In this document: positions 10,650 to 55,395 of the stretch, piece by piece
Layout of the letters: every line of letters begins with the position of its first letter
How positions within the stretch are numbered: position 1 is the stretch's first letter
Assembly (NCBI GenBank): GCA_029718625.1
Contig: CM056377.1
Span: forward strand, 33,646,653 to 33,710,652
DNA length: 64,000 nucleotides
Direction: 5' to 3'
From: Synaphobranchus kaupii
Lineage: Eukaryota > Chordata > Actinopteri > Anguilliformes > Synaphobranchidae
Position numbers and translations under genes: made by a program
Notes under the pieces: model-generated
Seen by the model: only the letters and a program-made list of their open reading frames with translations
What the model was told of the DNA's origin: nothing
Database searches by the model: none

Positions 10650-12500
10650 ACCCAAAATAGTCAAATGCAACATTTGACAGCCCTTGGAATTAATTTATTT
10701 ATTGTGATGCACTGATGCGGTCTTTACCCAGTAACACATAATACAATCAGGACTGAGGATTAAGTAACGAGCCCATTCTGTGTAACAGTTCACTGGGTTT
10801 GTGGTTATAGAAAACCAATCACACATTCCTTAACTTTCCAATGCACATATGGGTTGCCTGGCAACCCCCAATGACACTACAGTGGGGAAAAAAGCAATGC
10901 ATAAGAAAACAAGGTCAGCAGGACAATATGATTATGAAACCTCCTGCTATGTTCTACATATTTTCAGAATAGTCCAACATATCAGTAATTATGCTCATAC
11001 ACAAAATCCAGGTTTAAATTATTGTTCCTTCTGTTGATGGAGGTCTACAACTGTTCAGTTTTAAAGAAAGATCTGAGATGGTCATCATATTTTACATGTA
11101 TTTATTTTTCAGAAAACATTTTAAAACCTTTTTGGTGTTATAAGAAAAAACATTAATCCTGTTGTTATTATAAAAAACTAAGAACATAGGAATATATAAT
11201 AATGAGAACTGCCCCTCATTTATGAGCATCAATTAAGATATTCATGCACCATTATATTCACTATCAATTTCTCTGTTTTTGCTGTGTTTGCTGCCAACAT
11301 TTAATTCCACTGAATATTCAGCAGTAGGCCACAATTTAGTTAATCCCATGGGAATCTAGAATAAAATATCTTTAATTTTTAAGAGATAGCTACAGATAAA
11401 GTAATCATATCCAATCTGTTTAGTGTCTCACTGTGTGTTACTTCATTAATATCTTACTGAACAGTCAGGTCACATGATCTGGCTATGAAAGGCAGCACGA
11501 CAGCCAATTTTTGTCATTAACATTGGCATTGTCCTGCCACCATTAGCTGTTTTACTTATCTGGGTAGCTTGTGGGCATCGGAGGAGTGTATGTTCTTGAA
11601 CTGCATTCATCCTTGCTTGGAGGTGTGGGTGTCAAATAAGTGACTTGCACAATTGATGATCAAAATTATTTCAGGAAAAAAATATACGCCTTTTATTTAT
11701 CATGTTTTAAGGCAGCTGCCATGAATATTGCTTTCCATTTTGTGCTTGTTTACTGTTGTTTTACTTTGCATTTTGTGCTTGTATTTTAGGGTTGTTTTTG
11801 TTATGCATAAATAAATAATTATTGGTGATTTGTTGAAATATTCATAATATTCTTAATGCCTCTGGCAGCTGGATGCCCAGTAATATAACTCTTGTATGTT
11901 TGTATAGATCATAGTCACCATAAATAGCTCCATCAATCCAGTATACTGTCACATGCCGAAGAATAACATTTTTATTATTATGATCACAATCTTTTTTTTT
12001 AAAGTGCACGTTTCTAATTGATGGGGAGTTTGGAGTGCCCAACATGTCCCTTAATACACAAGATATTTTTTATCTTGTTATGCCACATGCCTCTCTGGAT
12101 GACACATGCCACACACTGTACCATGTGTATGCCACACACATGTACATGCAAACACATATGCACCCACACACACACATTTAATTGTACCTGTGCTTCTACG
12201 TGCACCTACACACAGTGCAGCTCCAGCAGGGGGAGGCATTTCAATATCTTCTGTTCCCCAGTTAATCTCTCCACACTGGGGAAAGGGAGACAATATGGAG
12301 TTTTATCATTTGAGGATTCTTCTCTGTAAATGAAAGTAGGCATCCTTTCTGTGAGATAACATTTCGTTTTTGGAGCTTCAATGTTTGTAAACCTTTGTAT
12401 ATGCTAGTAGTTATGTATAATTTATCCCGTTAACCCTTTTGCAACTTGTATACTTTTGCATATCGCTGCACAAACAACACATAACAGAATAAACACAAAT
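10650..12500. other. Intergenic, AT-rich, no gene recognised
   Basis: It contains only short frames and a CA-rich patch (about 12100-12215). Confidence 0.5.
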
Positions 12501-12508
12501 GTTGAGAT

Positions 12509-12793
12509 TAGGGATGCAACGGTTTTTTTGACAGGATGATAACCGTCTCAGAAAATATCACTGTTTCACGGTATTACATGATTGTTACTGTTTTACAACA
12601 GCTGAATGAGGAGGAAATTGATTGAACGTTCTTACGCAGCTGGCGGTCTCATTTTCTGTTGAGTCGCATTTGTGCTAAAATAACATGGAAAACCATAGAA
12701 TTCATACCTTAGATAAGCAAATGTCTATGGTATGATAACCTTCCATTTTCATACCGTGGTATATAGTGAAACCGGTATACCGCTACATCCCTA
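12509..12793. mobile_element. hAT-type MITE, 285 bp
   Basis: Termini tagggatgcaacggttt and the complement of tataccgctacatcccta form inverted repeats. Flanking octamers gttgagat (12501-12508) and gttgaggt (12794-12801) differ at one base. The interior has ataccgtggtat-like words typical of this fish MITE type. Confidence 0.85.
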
Positions 12794-12801
12794 GTTGAGG
12801 T

Positions 12802-14808
12802 GGACCTGTATATTCTAGTGCAGACCATTAAAGTTTAGGGAATGGATTTATTTCCCCTTCTGATTAAGGAACTGTAGTTCTTCCCCTGTTATATTTTCAG
12901 CCTTGTTAAATTTCCCATTATATTTCCCAAGAAATTCACCATGGCAGGAGGATTAAGGCATAGGCAACCAGCACATTGCATTGATAGATATGTGCATATC
13001 CCAAAGGTTTAGATGTTTGCTTTCAAGTGTACAGCTGGAATACATACAAAGATTTTAATTTAACATTTAATTAAGAAGATTTCATTTTTTTGTGTAGCAT
13101 CAGAGAACATAGAAGGAGAGATATAATTAATTATATTATGGTCTAGCAGTGTAAATTACAATGGAAACTCTGATACCATTGAATATTAAATATGAATAAT
13201 TTGCTAATGATTAGTCTGTTGTGAAGTAATCATTTGAATGAATCAGCATACAAATATGTCATGTTTGTAAAATTTTAAAATATCTTGGCCTATTGGAACA
13301 TTACACTAATCCTAGTTTTGGATGACTATATCTTGGTTCGGTGTAAAATTAAGAAATGAGATTTATGTGCCATACCATGGCAAACCTATTTTGCTCGTGA
13401 AACATGTCTGAATGCACACCATAAGCATAAGATTTGCAAAGATGAAGGTGGATTAACAGACTTTTAAACACCCTTAAATAGTGCTAAGAGTATAAACAGG
13501 ATGTGTGACAGTCTGCCTGAGGTAGCAGACAGTGTAAGATTTAAGTGTATCTTTGCATAAAGCCTATTTAATTAATTAATGTGAGTCTTCATTTGAGTAA
13601 GTTCAAAAACAGCATTAACTTCCAAATGCATGACATAACAAATCTCCCCCTTACTTTTAAACTGCTTTCTCAAGAGCCATTTGCTGATTTTTGTTTAATG
13701 TGTATTTGGAATTGTGGGATGTACAGAGTAACATTTTCCATGGATAGCATCTTATAAAGCTATTGTCTGCACGTGTATTGTCTACATTCTCTTCTGAAAT
13801 TTTAAAATAGCATTTGTTATCATAGCAATAATTATTCAGGCGCATAGCTAATGATTCCCTATATAGTGTTGCACTAAGCCTATATAATGTTGATGTCCTC
13901 AGATGAGTACAAACTCAATGTTATTACTTTTCCCCACTTCAGGACAACTTGACAAGACGTCCATAGTGATGTGAGTTTATAAGATGGAATAACGAACATA
14001 AGTACTTTTAACCATTTAAAAATAATTTATGTAGGCTACACAATGATTTGTTTACAATGTGGCGAGGTATTTTTAAGTTGATACAACGCAGATTACTAGA
14101 CTGGACGTCGCTTTGAAAGCAATGGTTGCATGTTGGGGAGCAGGGCGGTCGTGTTAATTAAGAATAGTTCTCCAACACTTGACAATTTTTCGTGGTCATG
14201 CAGTCAGGAAACTGGACGTGACTCATCTCATTAGCAAGGACGTTGTCACTCCAGCAATTATAATGATTTATGGATTTAGGAAAGACTGGATGCTGGATGG
14301 CGAATCCTCCCCTTTCCTTGGGTGAGAATGGTACATTCCAATGATGTAGATTCCCTCATCGTCACATTAGGTGATTTCGAGCGAGTCAAGTGTTGGGTCG
14401 AAAAGACCCCAGTAGCTAGCAAGGTGGGAACTGGTGTGGTTATGAGGCGAGGGAAGAAAATGCTGCTGTATTGCCAAAATGGAATTTAAAGTCCCAGACA
14501 CGCCAGTTTCTTGTAGTTCTGGAGATTTCTGCTTGCCAGGCAGCCAGAGAAAAATCCATTTGAGCCGTGATGGCATTGGTGTCACCACAAAGATGAAGCA
14601 GTTTTACAAGGACTCGCACGTTAGCAACAGCTAGTTTATAGCTAGCTTGCTAACACAAAAGAGTGGTCTGCTATGGCAGTGGAAACCAGGGCTTCATGTG
14701 TTCATTACGAGCTTCCTTTGTCCAACTTTTGAGAGAAGAAAGTAAATTTCTTTTTTGGAATGAACTTTTTGTAGATCTTTCATGTATCATCACTCAGAAA
14801 CATCCATC
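12802..14808 (+). other. mast1 upstream region, probable promoter and 5' UTR
   Basis: AT-rich unique DNA up to about 13.9 kb, then more mixed sequence. The mast1 5' UTR should lie in the last several hundred bases before 14809. No TATA box or clear initiator is convincing, and upstream ATGs exist, so I give no start site. An additional non-coding first exon further upstream cannot be excluded. Confidence 0.4.
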
Positions 14809-45803
<30,995 letters not shown>

Positions 45804-48800
45804 GGCTTCATTATTAACTAAGAAGAAAAACAAGACACCAAAATGGCCATAACTTCAGAAGGTGCACCCCGCCACTCCCGGCAAGTTGAAGGAAAGGCGT
45901 CCTTTGCCAAATAGCATTTCCAAAAGAAATTCAAAAAGTTTTCCTTTTATTTTCACATTTGGTTTCATTGAAGTGGAGTCCCTTTGGGATTACGCCGTAG
46001 CCTAAACATTGTATTTTGTAAATATTTGATATGAAAAGGACAAAAGGCTTGTGAAGCTGGACTTTTTTTCCAGGGCTTATTTATTACTTTTATAACCTGA
46101 TGGGATTTGTAACGGGGCCAAAACAGTAAAATTGTTTTCTTGGTTGTTGACTAACCAGCCAGAATTGCTGTTTTATGACATAGTGACGGCACAACATGTG
46201 TTGTTGTTTTAACAGTATTTTATGTTTTCAATTTAATATGTCCAATGTCAGTTTGTTTTTCCTAGAAAAGTAGACAATATTTATAAAGGGGTTTAATTGC
46301 ATTGTCAGATATAATTCAGATACAGATTACATACTGCTGCTTTCTACAACCAGTGGTGTAAAGTATTGGAAAGGAAAGCATTTCTTAAGTGCATCCTGAC
46401 ATTGAAAATGTTAACACAACTGTTCATCTAATGTCTGTAATCTATACTGTAGAATAGAGATTTGACAGCCAATTCTGGAAAGGCTTTTGCTCTGAGAACT
46501 CCTACGAACAAATCTAGGTCAGAGGTTCTTGGATCTTTTATAAACCTACGCATGGCCCCAGGGCTTTTCACTGAACCAAATGCAAACTTTGATCCTGTAG
46601 TTTATTTTACTGGCATCCAAAATTTTCTTGAGATCCAAGGCAACTGATTAATAGTTATTTGACCATTTCCCCTGAGCTACATACAGAACAGTCACGGGAA
46701 TATAATTTCAGCGAATGACCTGTTCTCTAACTGGATACGAAGTACTGTGTGTCCCATTATCTACTGTGGTTCTATTGCGATGGGTCCCCCTCATTTTATT
46801 AGACCGTTTTTTTTGGCTTTTATATCTTCTTAAATATGTTGTCATTTTGAGGATATTCAAAGCACATTGACCCATCTCCTCCCATCACCATTTGTTGCTA
46901 GAATATTGCAAAAGGCAGGATAATAGACATAGACATAGAAACGTTTCCCCTATTATCATTTTGTCCCCTGAAACATTTTAGTACAGACTTAGAAACACTC
47001 GGTACACAGTTGTGCGTTACTATGCATTACTTTATTCACAAAGTCAAATATTTTTACAGGGATTATAGAAACAAGTATGGAATTATGGAGCTAATGAATG
47101 CACTAAATTTGTACTGCACCACACTAACTTACACTTAATGACAAATGTTAAGCTATTACACATTAGCTACCACATATTTAATTCACCTTAAAAGGTTCTA
47201 TTTGCAGTTTTTTTAATAACACTGATGTGAGCTGTAAGTACTGTACATGAATTAATATAACTGTGATCAACTTTAATTGAATATGTCAATGAGATTGCTC
47301 TGGTCTCAAGCATGACAATGTATGCTTGCTTGCTCTTAAGCATGGATCTGTCATTGTGGGACCCCCTAACTGTTACTGGTTACAATTATCTCACTGTTGA
47401 GGCAGCCTATGTGCCACAGGCAGTTGAAGCCAGAAATGCATTTCTGTTCAAAAAAAAGTTTCTCTTTATAGTTTGTAGCCCACATGAGAAAATAACTTTG
47501 GCTTTTTACAAACATGAACTCTGGCTTGATCTTGCACGTCCCAGGAAATATGTTGACTGACACTCAGAATATAGGATTGAGAATAAGACTGGGGTATTTT
47601 GTGGGCCAATGCTTCAGAATGGTAGCTCTTTTGCATGGTCATCCCAGTTTAAATTGTGGACCTACAGTCTGGCTTGTGACACACTGATCTATTGTGTGCG
47701 TTAAGCTTTTCTGAATTTCTTAACCCCTTTCTCAACCCCTATAGTTGTCCTTTTATATATATGAAGTATTGCTTCTGTTATTTGATATTATAGATTAATG
47801 TTTACATTGGAGTAAGGTGCGCTTGCTTACGTTGAAGGCAAACCATTCTCATGAAGAAAGAAAAAAAATAAATCAAAAAAAAAAATACAAACAAAAATAA
47901 AAACAGGAATGCCCCATTCCCTCAAAACCCAGGATTCGATATTGACACTTTTTAATCTTTTTGTACTGTACAAGTATTTCTGTATGTATATTTTGATATG
48001 GTAACTGTTTGGAAGCTGCAATGTCATGGATTTTTATTCCATTTGCTTCTTTACCAAACTTGATAAAATGTTCGCACCAGCTGATGTTCAAGTGTTGAGG
48101 GTGTTACTCTGTCTGTGTTAAGGGACAATGGCATTGAACAATGGGCCTTGGTCAGGACTTGGGCAAGATGACATGAGAAATGTCTTCAAACAATATCAAA
48201 TGATCAGTAACTGTGTAGTTGTTTAAATTCAGTCTGTCTTAGTGCAATTACTAAGAAGTAGAGTTATAAATCTCCCTATCTGCCATATAGCTGGATTTGT
48301 ACTGGAAAATTACCAACTGAGGCTAAAGATTGTATTTTAAATCTATGAATCTAAAGTAACTCCTTTACTATTGAGGATCTCTTGAAGACCAAATTGCAAC
48401 ATGCTGGCGTTTTGATACTGGATAATATACTGGATGATGGATTTGCGAGGAAGCTATACCAATGGCCCATTATATCACTGCCTCTATGATGTCTTATAAA
48501 TTGTTTACATTGTTTTGAACAATTCAGAAAGAAGCATGTGCTCTGTAAATAATAAAACAAAACTGCTTTTTGTAATCCTGTATTTCTATTTGATGAAACC
48601 ACTCCCTTTGGTATACTGTAGTGTGTGGTTCTTGTATTACAAAGTCTGCATCTGAACACTATATCACGTAAAGGTTTTGACATACTTTATGATACTGTAA
48701 ACCGTTACTTGTTGGTTGAGTGTTTATATATTTTTTCCTTCGTCATTTTATAGAATATCTGTCTGATGCATGCTGCATGTGACGAGCACATGATACTTGA

Positions 48801-49730
48801 TTGCACGGTTTTCTGGGTAATATTTCCCTTCCCTGTGGGCTGTGATTTGTGTCTGCAAGGCGGTGTTCTGATGACTGTGCAAAAAAAGTAGCCCTTTGTG
48901 CTGTTCTGATTTCGAACACCATGACTCTTTCTCATCATCTGAACCACAAACTAGGGTCAGGGTCTTACTAAAATGTGCTTTTTTGCCTCCAAGTGAATGT
49001 TTAACATGAAATCTGTATACGTTTGGTTTCTGTTTCACTGGACACATGGAGCTATGGTCTCTCATCCGTGTTAATGCTGCACCTGAAATGCCTTTCAACT
49101 GAAAGCATTTTGCCTCCGATTCAGTTTGTTTGTGGTTTAGAGGTGCGCTGGAGTGATATGGATGTACGCAGATGGTACAGGCCTGTAGTTTTTTCTCAAT
49201 AAACCATCAAAAGAAACGTCATAGCTCATAATTATCTCAACTGCAAGCATTAGCTCCTTTCACCTCGGACAATTTTGATTAATTTGATGATTATTTTCTC
49301 TTTGTTTGACATCGTTCTGTACGAACAATGGACAGTTTAAACTTTTATTAAACGATTCTTCGAGCACTGCATCCTAAATTAAATTTGATAGAAGTTACAG
49401 GTGAAGGGGTAAATAAACACAATCACAACAAATGATATGCAAAAAAACAAGAAAAAAAAAACATTTTATGGGGATTTTTTGGGGATGGTATTGTAATTGA
49501 GAAATGCTGAAGTTAAGGGCTAGAATGTCTTACTGTGCACAAGGGTAACTGGTGCTGTACTGATTCTGTTCCATTTTGTTTCATTTTGTCAGGCGTGTTT
49601 CCGCTGTGTGGCTCCTGGTCTGCATTGGCATCCATTGCTTTGTAGCCGCTGGTGCTGGTTGGTGTGAAGGATTTTATTTTTTATTTAAAGTTTTATTTTT
49701 TGCTGTTCTATAACAGTTTTATAATAAATT
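45804..49730 (+). other. mast1: mast1 3' UTR (extent inferred)
   Basis: Sequence after the stop is AT-rich, has no repeat element I recognise and no further splice structure. Poly(A) signal candidates (AATAAA) are at 48551-48556, 49198-49203 and 49723-49728. Pumilio-type TGTAAATA sites are at 46017-46024 and 48544-48551. The UTR is therefore probably 2.7-3.9 kb with alternative ends. An A-rich patch at about 47860-47905 also contains AATAAA-like words but looks like internal A-tract. Confidence 0.55.
48544..48556 (+). promoter_or_regulatory. Pumilio-type site overlapping a poly(A) signal
   Basis: TGTAAATA (48544-48551) runs directly into AATAAA (48551-48556), sharing one A. T-rich sequence (ctttttgtaatcctgt) follows within about 15 nt. 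It is a plausible 3' end of a mast1 transcript. Confidence 0.4.
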
Positions 49731-50978
49731 ATTTGCAGATGGCGTTTGATATGAAATGCAGACAGTGTCCTGACTTCTATTTTTTGCCCTTGTGCAATAC
49801 TATGATTGTAAAACCACAATTTCTCTCTGCACTTTGAAATTTGTACTTCTAGCTTCTAAAAAAAACATTTATTGAGAGGCTTATGGTCTTGTACCTATTT
49901 TTACCATGAGAGGGCAAACTCCTCAAGTTGACTCTCACACGCAATGCTGACTGGCTGGCCTTTCCTGCACAAAATGGGTACTTTCAAATGGAATCCACAT
50001 TAAAATGTCTTGTTTCATTCTAACTGATTCACCTTTAACTTAGTTTATAATTATGATCTCAAACTGACTCTGGGCACTCTGTTATACTGGTTTGTAATTG
50101 GACCATTTAGAGGCCTGCTAACTATAGCTACATTGCACGATGCACAATAATTGGCACAGTTATACCAAAATAACAGCAGGGGGTGACATGCTACTTGAAT
50201 AACCATGTCTGGATGATTGGGATTGATGTTCATATCCTTGTCATTTTGTGCGCTTCCCTAACTTAAGTCAACTACTGAAGCAGTGGCTGGGGAGTAGTGT
50301 TCAGTGAATAGCACCATACTTTAAGCAGAATATAACTTCACATAGGCCATTTCCCTCCGGTGACAATTGCTGTACATTTACTTTTTTCATTTCTCTAAAA
50401 AAAGAGTGTTCCCCTGCTGATAGCTGACCATAAAATCTCCATTTATAATGCAGTGTGAAGAATGAGTAAGAGAGATGACATTGTCATTTTAAATGGACTT
50501 GAAGCAGCTCATAAATTTCATTGGATTACTCCAGTGATTGTGCACTCCGTTTAACTCCACATCTGGTAAATGCATACTCGACTACCTCCCAGTTATTCAT
50601 TCCACTTTCAGTGTGTTGATTCAAAAGTCAGTGAGAGTGCTGGTACTGCATGGATTTATTCCTTTCCCATTTTCCCGGCAGGGTTTTTAGGAGGTGGGGT
50701 TGGTTATGTGGTGCAGAGAAGAATGTTTTCCCTGGCAGTAGAGTTTGATTTCCATTCCTCACGTACTGCTGAAGGAAGAAGGCATTCACATTCGGCACCT
50801 CGGTTCATGACTCTGGCCTTCACAGAAGGTTTTGCTTTCAGTGGGTATGCTTCTTGGCTCCACTTTTAAAAGCAGATGTTCATCTTAAACGTTGTCTTTC
50901 TGTAACTAGATGTGTCCCTGGCATTAAAAGCCATGTCCTACAACATGTTAAGATTATAGACCAACGTTTTACCTATCG
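49731..50978. other. Intergenic, no gene recognised
   Basis: AT-rich unique DNA downstream of mast1, with short frames only. Confidence 0.4.
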
Positions 50979-51152
50979 CAGGGGTGTCAAACTCCAGTCC
51001 TGGAGGGCCACAGTGTCTGCTGGTTTTCGGTGCATGAGTGATTAAAGTCATTGATTGGCTAAAGAGTCCACACACCTTGTTCTCAAGACCTTAAATGGCT
51101 GACGTTTGATAGGAAATCACAAATACCTGTAGACACTGCGGCCCTCCAGGAG
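50979..51152. mobile_element. hAT-type MITE
   Basis: It starts caggggtgtcaaactccagt with tcctggagggccacagtgtc, and the far end (acactgcggccctccagga) is the inverted counterpart. The outermost right end is decayed (gaggtgactttg where gtttgacacccctg is expected) and no target duplication is readable. Confidence 0.75.
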
Positions 51153-52699
51153 GTGACTTTGCCGTTTGTGTTCAACCTGTCACTGTTAATCCATGAAAAT
51201 AATCCTCCAGGCAAGAAAAATAGAGAAAATTCAATTCATGCAAAAATGGAGAAGATGTTAATTATGCCTGGTCGGTCTACTGGTAGTTTGTACCAAAAAC
51301 AAGACTATTGCTCTTTGGAGGTATTTTGTGGTACTTGTTTATAATTTAAACATTCAAATTATCAATCTCTTTTTCCAGTTACATCCATGTACAGTATTGT
51401 TCCCCACATTCTTGATTTCTTTTTCAGTTATACAGTGTTTTGTCTTTCCTTTTTTTCTTGTCTTTCTTTTCCCAAACTAAAAAAAAAAAAAAGAATGTGT
51501 CCAGTTTATTGGCACAAAGCTCCGCCATGCACCACCCCCTCTGACATGCCAAATGCTGTACCTCGCCCTGGGCCTCTCAAAGTCTAGTTATGACATTCCA
51601 AAGCACTATCTTACAGGCTAGCATTCAAGCATTATAACCACTGGGATTACAAATTCAATTATTTTGGAAACTTGAGAGTTCTGTTTTCTATATGTTACAC
51701 TGCAGCAGAACAACAACAAAAAAGTATTACCTTTGTATTATAGGTCATACATGTAATATTTTAATGTGTTTGGCATTACATATAGATAAGCAGAATTGCA
51801 TTTTTCAGTAAGTAGGCTAAGTTGTTACAATGAACAGTCATCCAAAATGATTAGGCGAGTCAAGTTTATTTCAACATGACCTAAAGCCATCTGATTGCCT
51901 GCTCTATAGAGTTACCCTAAGGCACATATGTTGTATCTTCTATATCTGGACTGAAATCCTGAACGCCATTGTACATAGTTTTGTTGTTTGACAGTAGCTG
52001 TTTAACCGGTGTAGTCAACCAATTTTCAGTTTATGTAATTGCTTCTCACAAGAATTTCCATCAACACATTTATGATTAATTGGGCAACGTATGCAGCCAT
52101 ACAGGGAGCTATGGGCTGGCTTCCAACACACATCATTTCTGTTAACGATAGTGTATGAATGAATTGCTGAAAAGCTAGCAATACCTGTGCAAAAAGGGGA
52201 ATTATTTGACTGCATTTGTAGAGTTCCAGCTATAGTTTCATGCTCTGAGGATATAAAATCCCTGTTTTATGTGGGATCAGAACGTCTGCATTGTAGAGAA
52301 GATTTAAATTATGAATATCTCCATTCATATCAAATGCATCCTGTGTCCTCGTTTATCCGACTCAGTCACAGATTGAATTCAACTCCATACAATGATTCTT
52401 TCATTTTCTTTACGTAACTGCACAAAAACGTCTTTGAAATTTATACAATTTGCTTGACAATACTTTGCTGCTTAGACAAACACTTATATGAAACTAGTGC
52501 AGCAGTGGACTATTCCGTTTGAGTCTGGATATTCATGGTCTCAGTTTACATTCCTATTGGTTTCATTCTCTTTTATTTGTTAAGTGTTAGTGTCTTATTT
52601 GTTTATGCAAAAAATATACACGTTAAGACTTCGTTGCAGAAAAGGCAAACGATTGATGGGTAAGACGTTGCATCATCATCCCAACTGCAGAGCGTTTCA

Positions 52700-53007
52700 C
52701 ATTTTCGCCTCGTGCCGGTCTTTTTCGGATTTTCCCGACTTTGTTCGTGTGTTTCCGTATAGTTCGTGTGGTACCGCTGGTGTGCAGACTGTGCACACAC
52801 GGCGTGCCTCCCCTATGCTGTGCTGGAACATGGCTGAGTAGGGAGCTGGGAGTTTTGTAGGTTGGAGAGAGAGTGGAAAGCAATAGGAAGGGAAAAAAGG
52901 ACGATTCCATGCTTGGTCGATAACGAACTGTCTTGCAAGGAAACAGCTGTTAAGTGGAAGCGTGATTAGCGCAATACAAAGGAGAAATTTGGAAGAATTG
53001 TTTGCGG
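52700..53007 (+). promoter_or_regulatory. Candidate promoter and non-coding first exon of the next gene
   Basis: CpG-containing sequence (52680-52810) precedes a purine-rich leader ending aagaattgtttgcgg before a strong donor gtgagt at 53008. A TAACGTTA-rich tract follows, just as after mast1 exon 1. The 5' boundary is not determined and no protein is encoded. Confidence 0.35.
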
Positions 53008-53219
53008 GTGAGTTTTCTTTAAGTTCTTGCACATTTAATTTTTACCGAAACTGGAAAATGGTGGAAGGAAGTGGAGCTACAAGTGTGCTGACTAGCAGGC
53101 TTGCTAGCTATACACTTACAGTAATTTGTCGTTGCGTGCCAGATAACACATGCCGTCAACTCTGCAGAACCACACGAAACTGCGCTTATAAGTGCGTAAG
53201 TTAGAGAAAATATGAATGT

Positions 53220-54130
53220 TAGGTTATAACTTGAGTCCTGTTCCCGTTGAGGGTAGACTAAGTTATAACTTGGTAAGTTAACGTTAGAGGAACTTAATAC
53301 GTCTGTAGTTTAAAGTTAGCGATTGCATTTTTGTTGTATACAGTTGGTAAACTTTGGTAGATAGGTTTAGCTAACATTTAACTTGCAGATAACGTAGTCT
53401 ATATCGCCAGCAAGCCAAGTGCAAATATGAACGTTAGCTTGTTAGCCAACGTTAGGTAATACTACGTAGCACGCTTTCTATGTTTGTTTGCTAACAGTAA
53501 CGTTAGAGTATTTACTTTGCAAGGCACAGACACAGTAGCATGATAGCTTTATAAAGAATAAACTAGCTGGAAGGTTTGCTAGTAAACTTGTCAGACATGC
53601 AACATTTAGCTTTCCATTAGCATACGGACATTGGTTTACATTGATGTTCGGAATGTAAGGTTACTTTTTACACGCTGACAAAGTAAGTTACTGATGAGAC
53701 ATTCGGAAAGTTCTTAAAAATTCAGCTAACGTTATCGTTAGACGATTTTTTTTTTTGTATTACCCATAACGTAGATTTAAGAATATAGCTTTCGGAGTTA
53801 AGTTTGGAGAGGTGATTAAAATTTTTGGTAGCTTGTTTTGCCAGGTGTCCTGAACATTGGCTAACGTTATGGCATGAATTCCTAAACCGGGGGCCCATGC
53901 ACTACGTTAATAATATGCAGACAGCTAGTTGACTAGCTAACGTTAGTTAGCGATGCATTGGGGATATGTGGCGTTATTCGTAAATATCAAAGTTTCAAAT
54001 TTAAAAAGGCCGTTTAAGCTTCACAACATTTTTTGTTTAAGTGGCTTCAGAATTAATCAATTATTTTTAACTAGGTAACGTAGGGTAAATGTGGAGCCAT
54101 TCTAGCGAGAATAAACTAACATTAACTAAT
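53220..54130. other. TAACGTTA/GCTAGC-rich tract
   Basis: About seven AACGTTA cores between 53279 and 53945 with ttagct/gctaac words, the same composition as at 14945-15690. Confidence 0.6.
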
Positions 54131-55330
54131 TTACATGGCGCCCATCTCAGATTCGTTTCAAATAGTCAATTCGTGAACCATTGACATGAACAAAGTTTAG
54201 CGTATGACACTTTCGTATTTCTGATTTAGTCGAAATTTTGCGCTGTCATTTGCTCCTATATTTTTAGGTCGCATCTCAGGGAATACTTTTCAATACTAGG
54301 CTTTTACTTATCTATTTACTATTTCTCTTTTGTGGGAGCGAAAAGGATATTATGTAGAAATGCAACAAAAATGGAACCAGATAAAATTGAAACAGAACGG
54401 GCATGGCGAAAATGTTTTTAAAAATTAATCTTAAAAAAGTTAAAATAAGGAAGTGAACACTAAAGTTTGCTAAAAAAATGTTTGCTTGTCACGCAAACTG
54501 AATTGAAATCTCATCTTTCTCAAGCTTTACTGGGAAAATGTTTAGTTAATTTCTGACATTTTGTGCAGGGTCATGAGCTGACCTAGCAGCATCGCGTTTG
54601 ACCCACACATATGGCGAAGAGACATTCCATGAGAATTTGGACACAAAATTCCCCTGACATCTCAGATTTTACTCAAACTTCCTTCAGAGAAAGTGTATTT
54701 GACGTATGAGATTTGGCGCTCAAATGCTATTTGAGAGCCACTTTTTCTGAATAATCAAAGTTAATGAAATCAGTTAATTTTTTTCAGCAATCAAGGTGGC
54801 TATTTTGTGAGATTTTTGGCCCTATAGGGGCCTCCTTTAAGACCCTGTAATATTTGAATCATAATTATGTAAGTACAATAATTTGAAAGATAATTTAATT
54901 ATAAATGTAAAAAAATGCCATTTAGAATTTTGCTCATGTTTTGATATGTTGTTCTATAACTTGTGTAAACATAATGAGAGGCCATTTTAAGTATGTGAGT
55001 ATGTGTTTTGGGGGTTGGTTGAGTTCTGGCTGGCAGGATCAGTTTTTCATTTAAGATCATCAGGTGACCTGCCACCGTAGCTGCCAGCAATACAAGTTTT
55101 AAATCATTATGGTTTTTCAAAAAAGTTTTTTTTAAGTAAATATTTTCTTAGCAGGCACTTATTCAGCACAACTTAAAACACATGCATTTTTTCTGGCCAA
55201 TGAAGCAGAACTATAACAAATCAATCATTAACAGTATTGATGCAAGTCATGTCAATCCATCAATTTCCCTGTTGATTGTGCACGCGTAGGACCAGCCTGA
55301 TGGTGATCAGATCGTACACCCAGACAATTA

Positions 55331-55395
55331 TAATAATAATAAACTTTATTTGTATAGCACCTTTCATACATAAAATGCAGCCCAAAGTGCAAAAT
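55331..55395. repeat. LINE-like tail relic
   Basis: aaactttatttgtatagcac then ctttcatac and gcccaaagtgc resemble a very common fish LINE 3' region, preceded by (taa)n. Confidence 0.4.
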
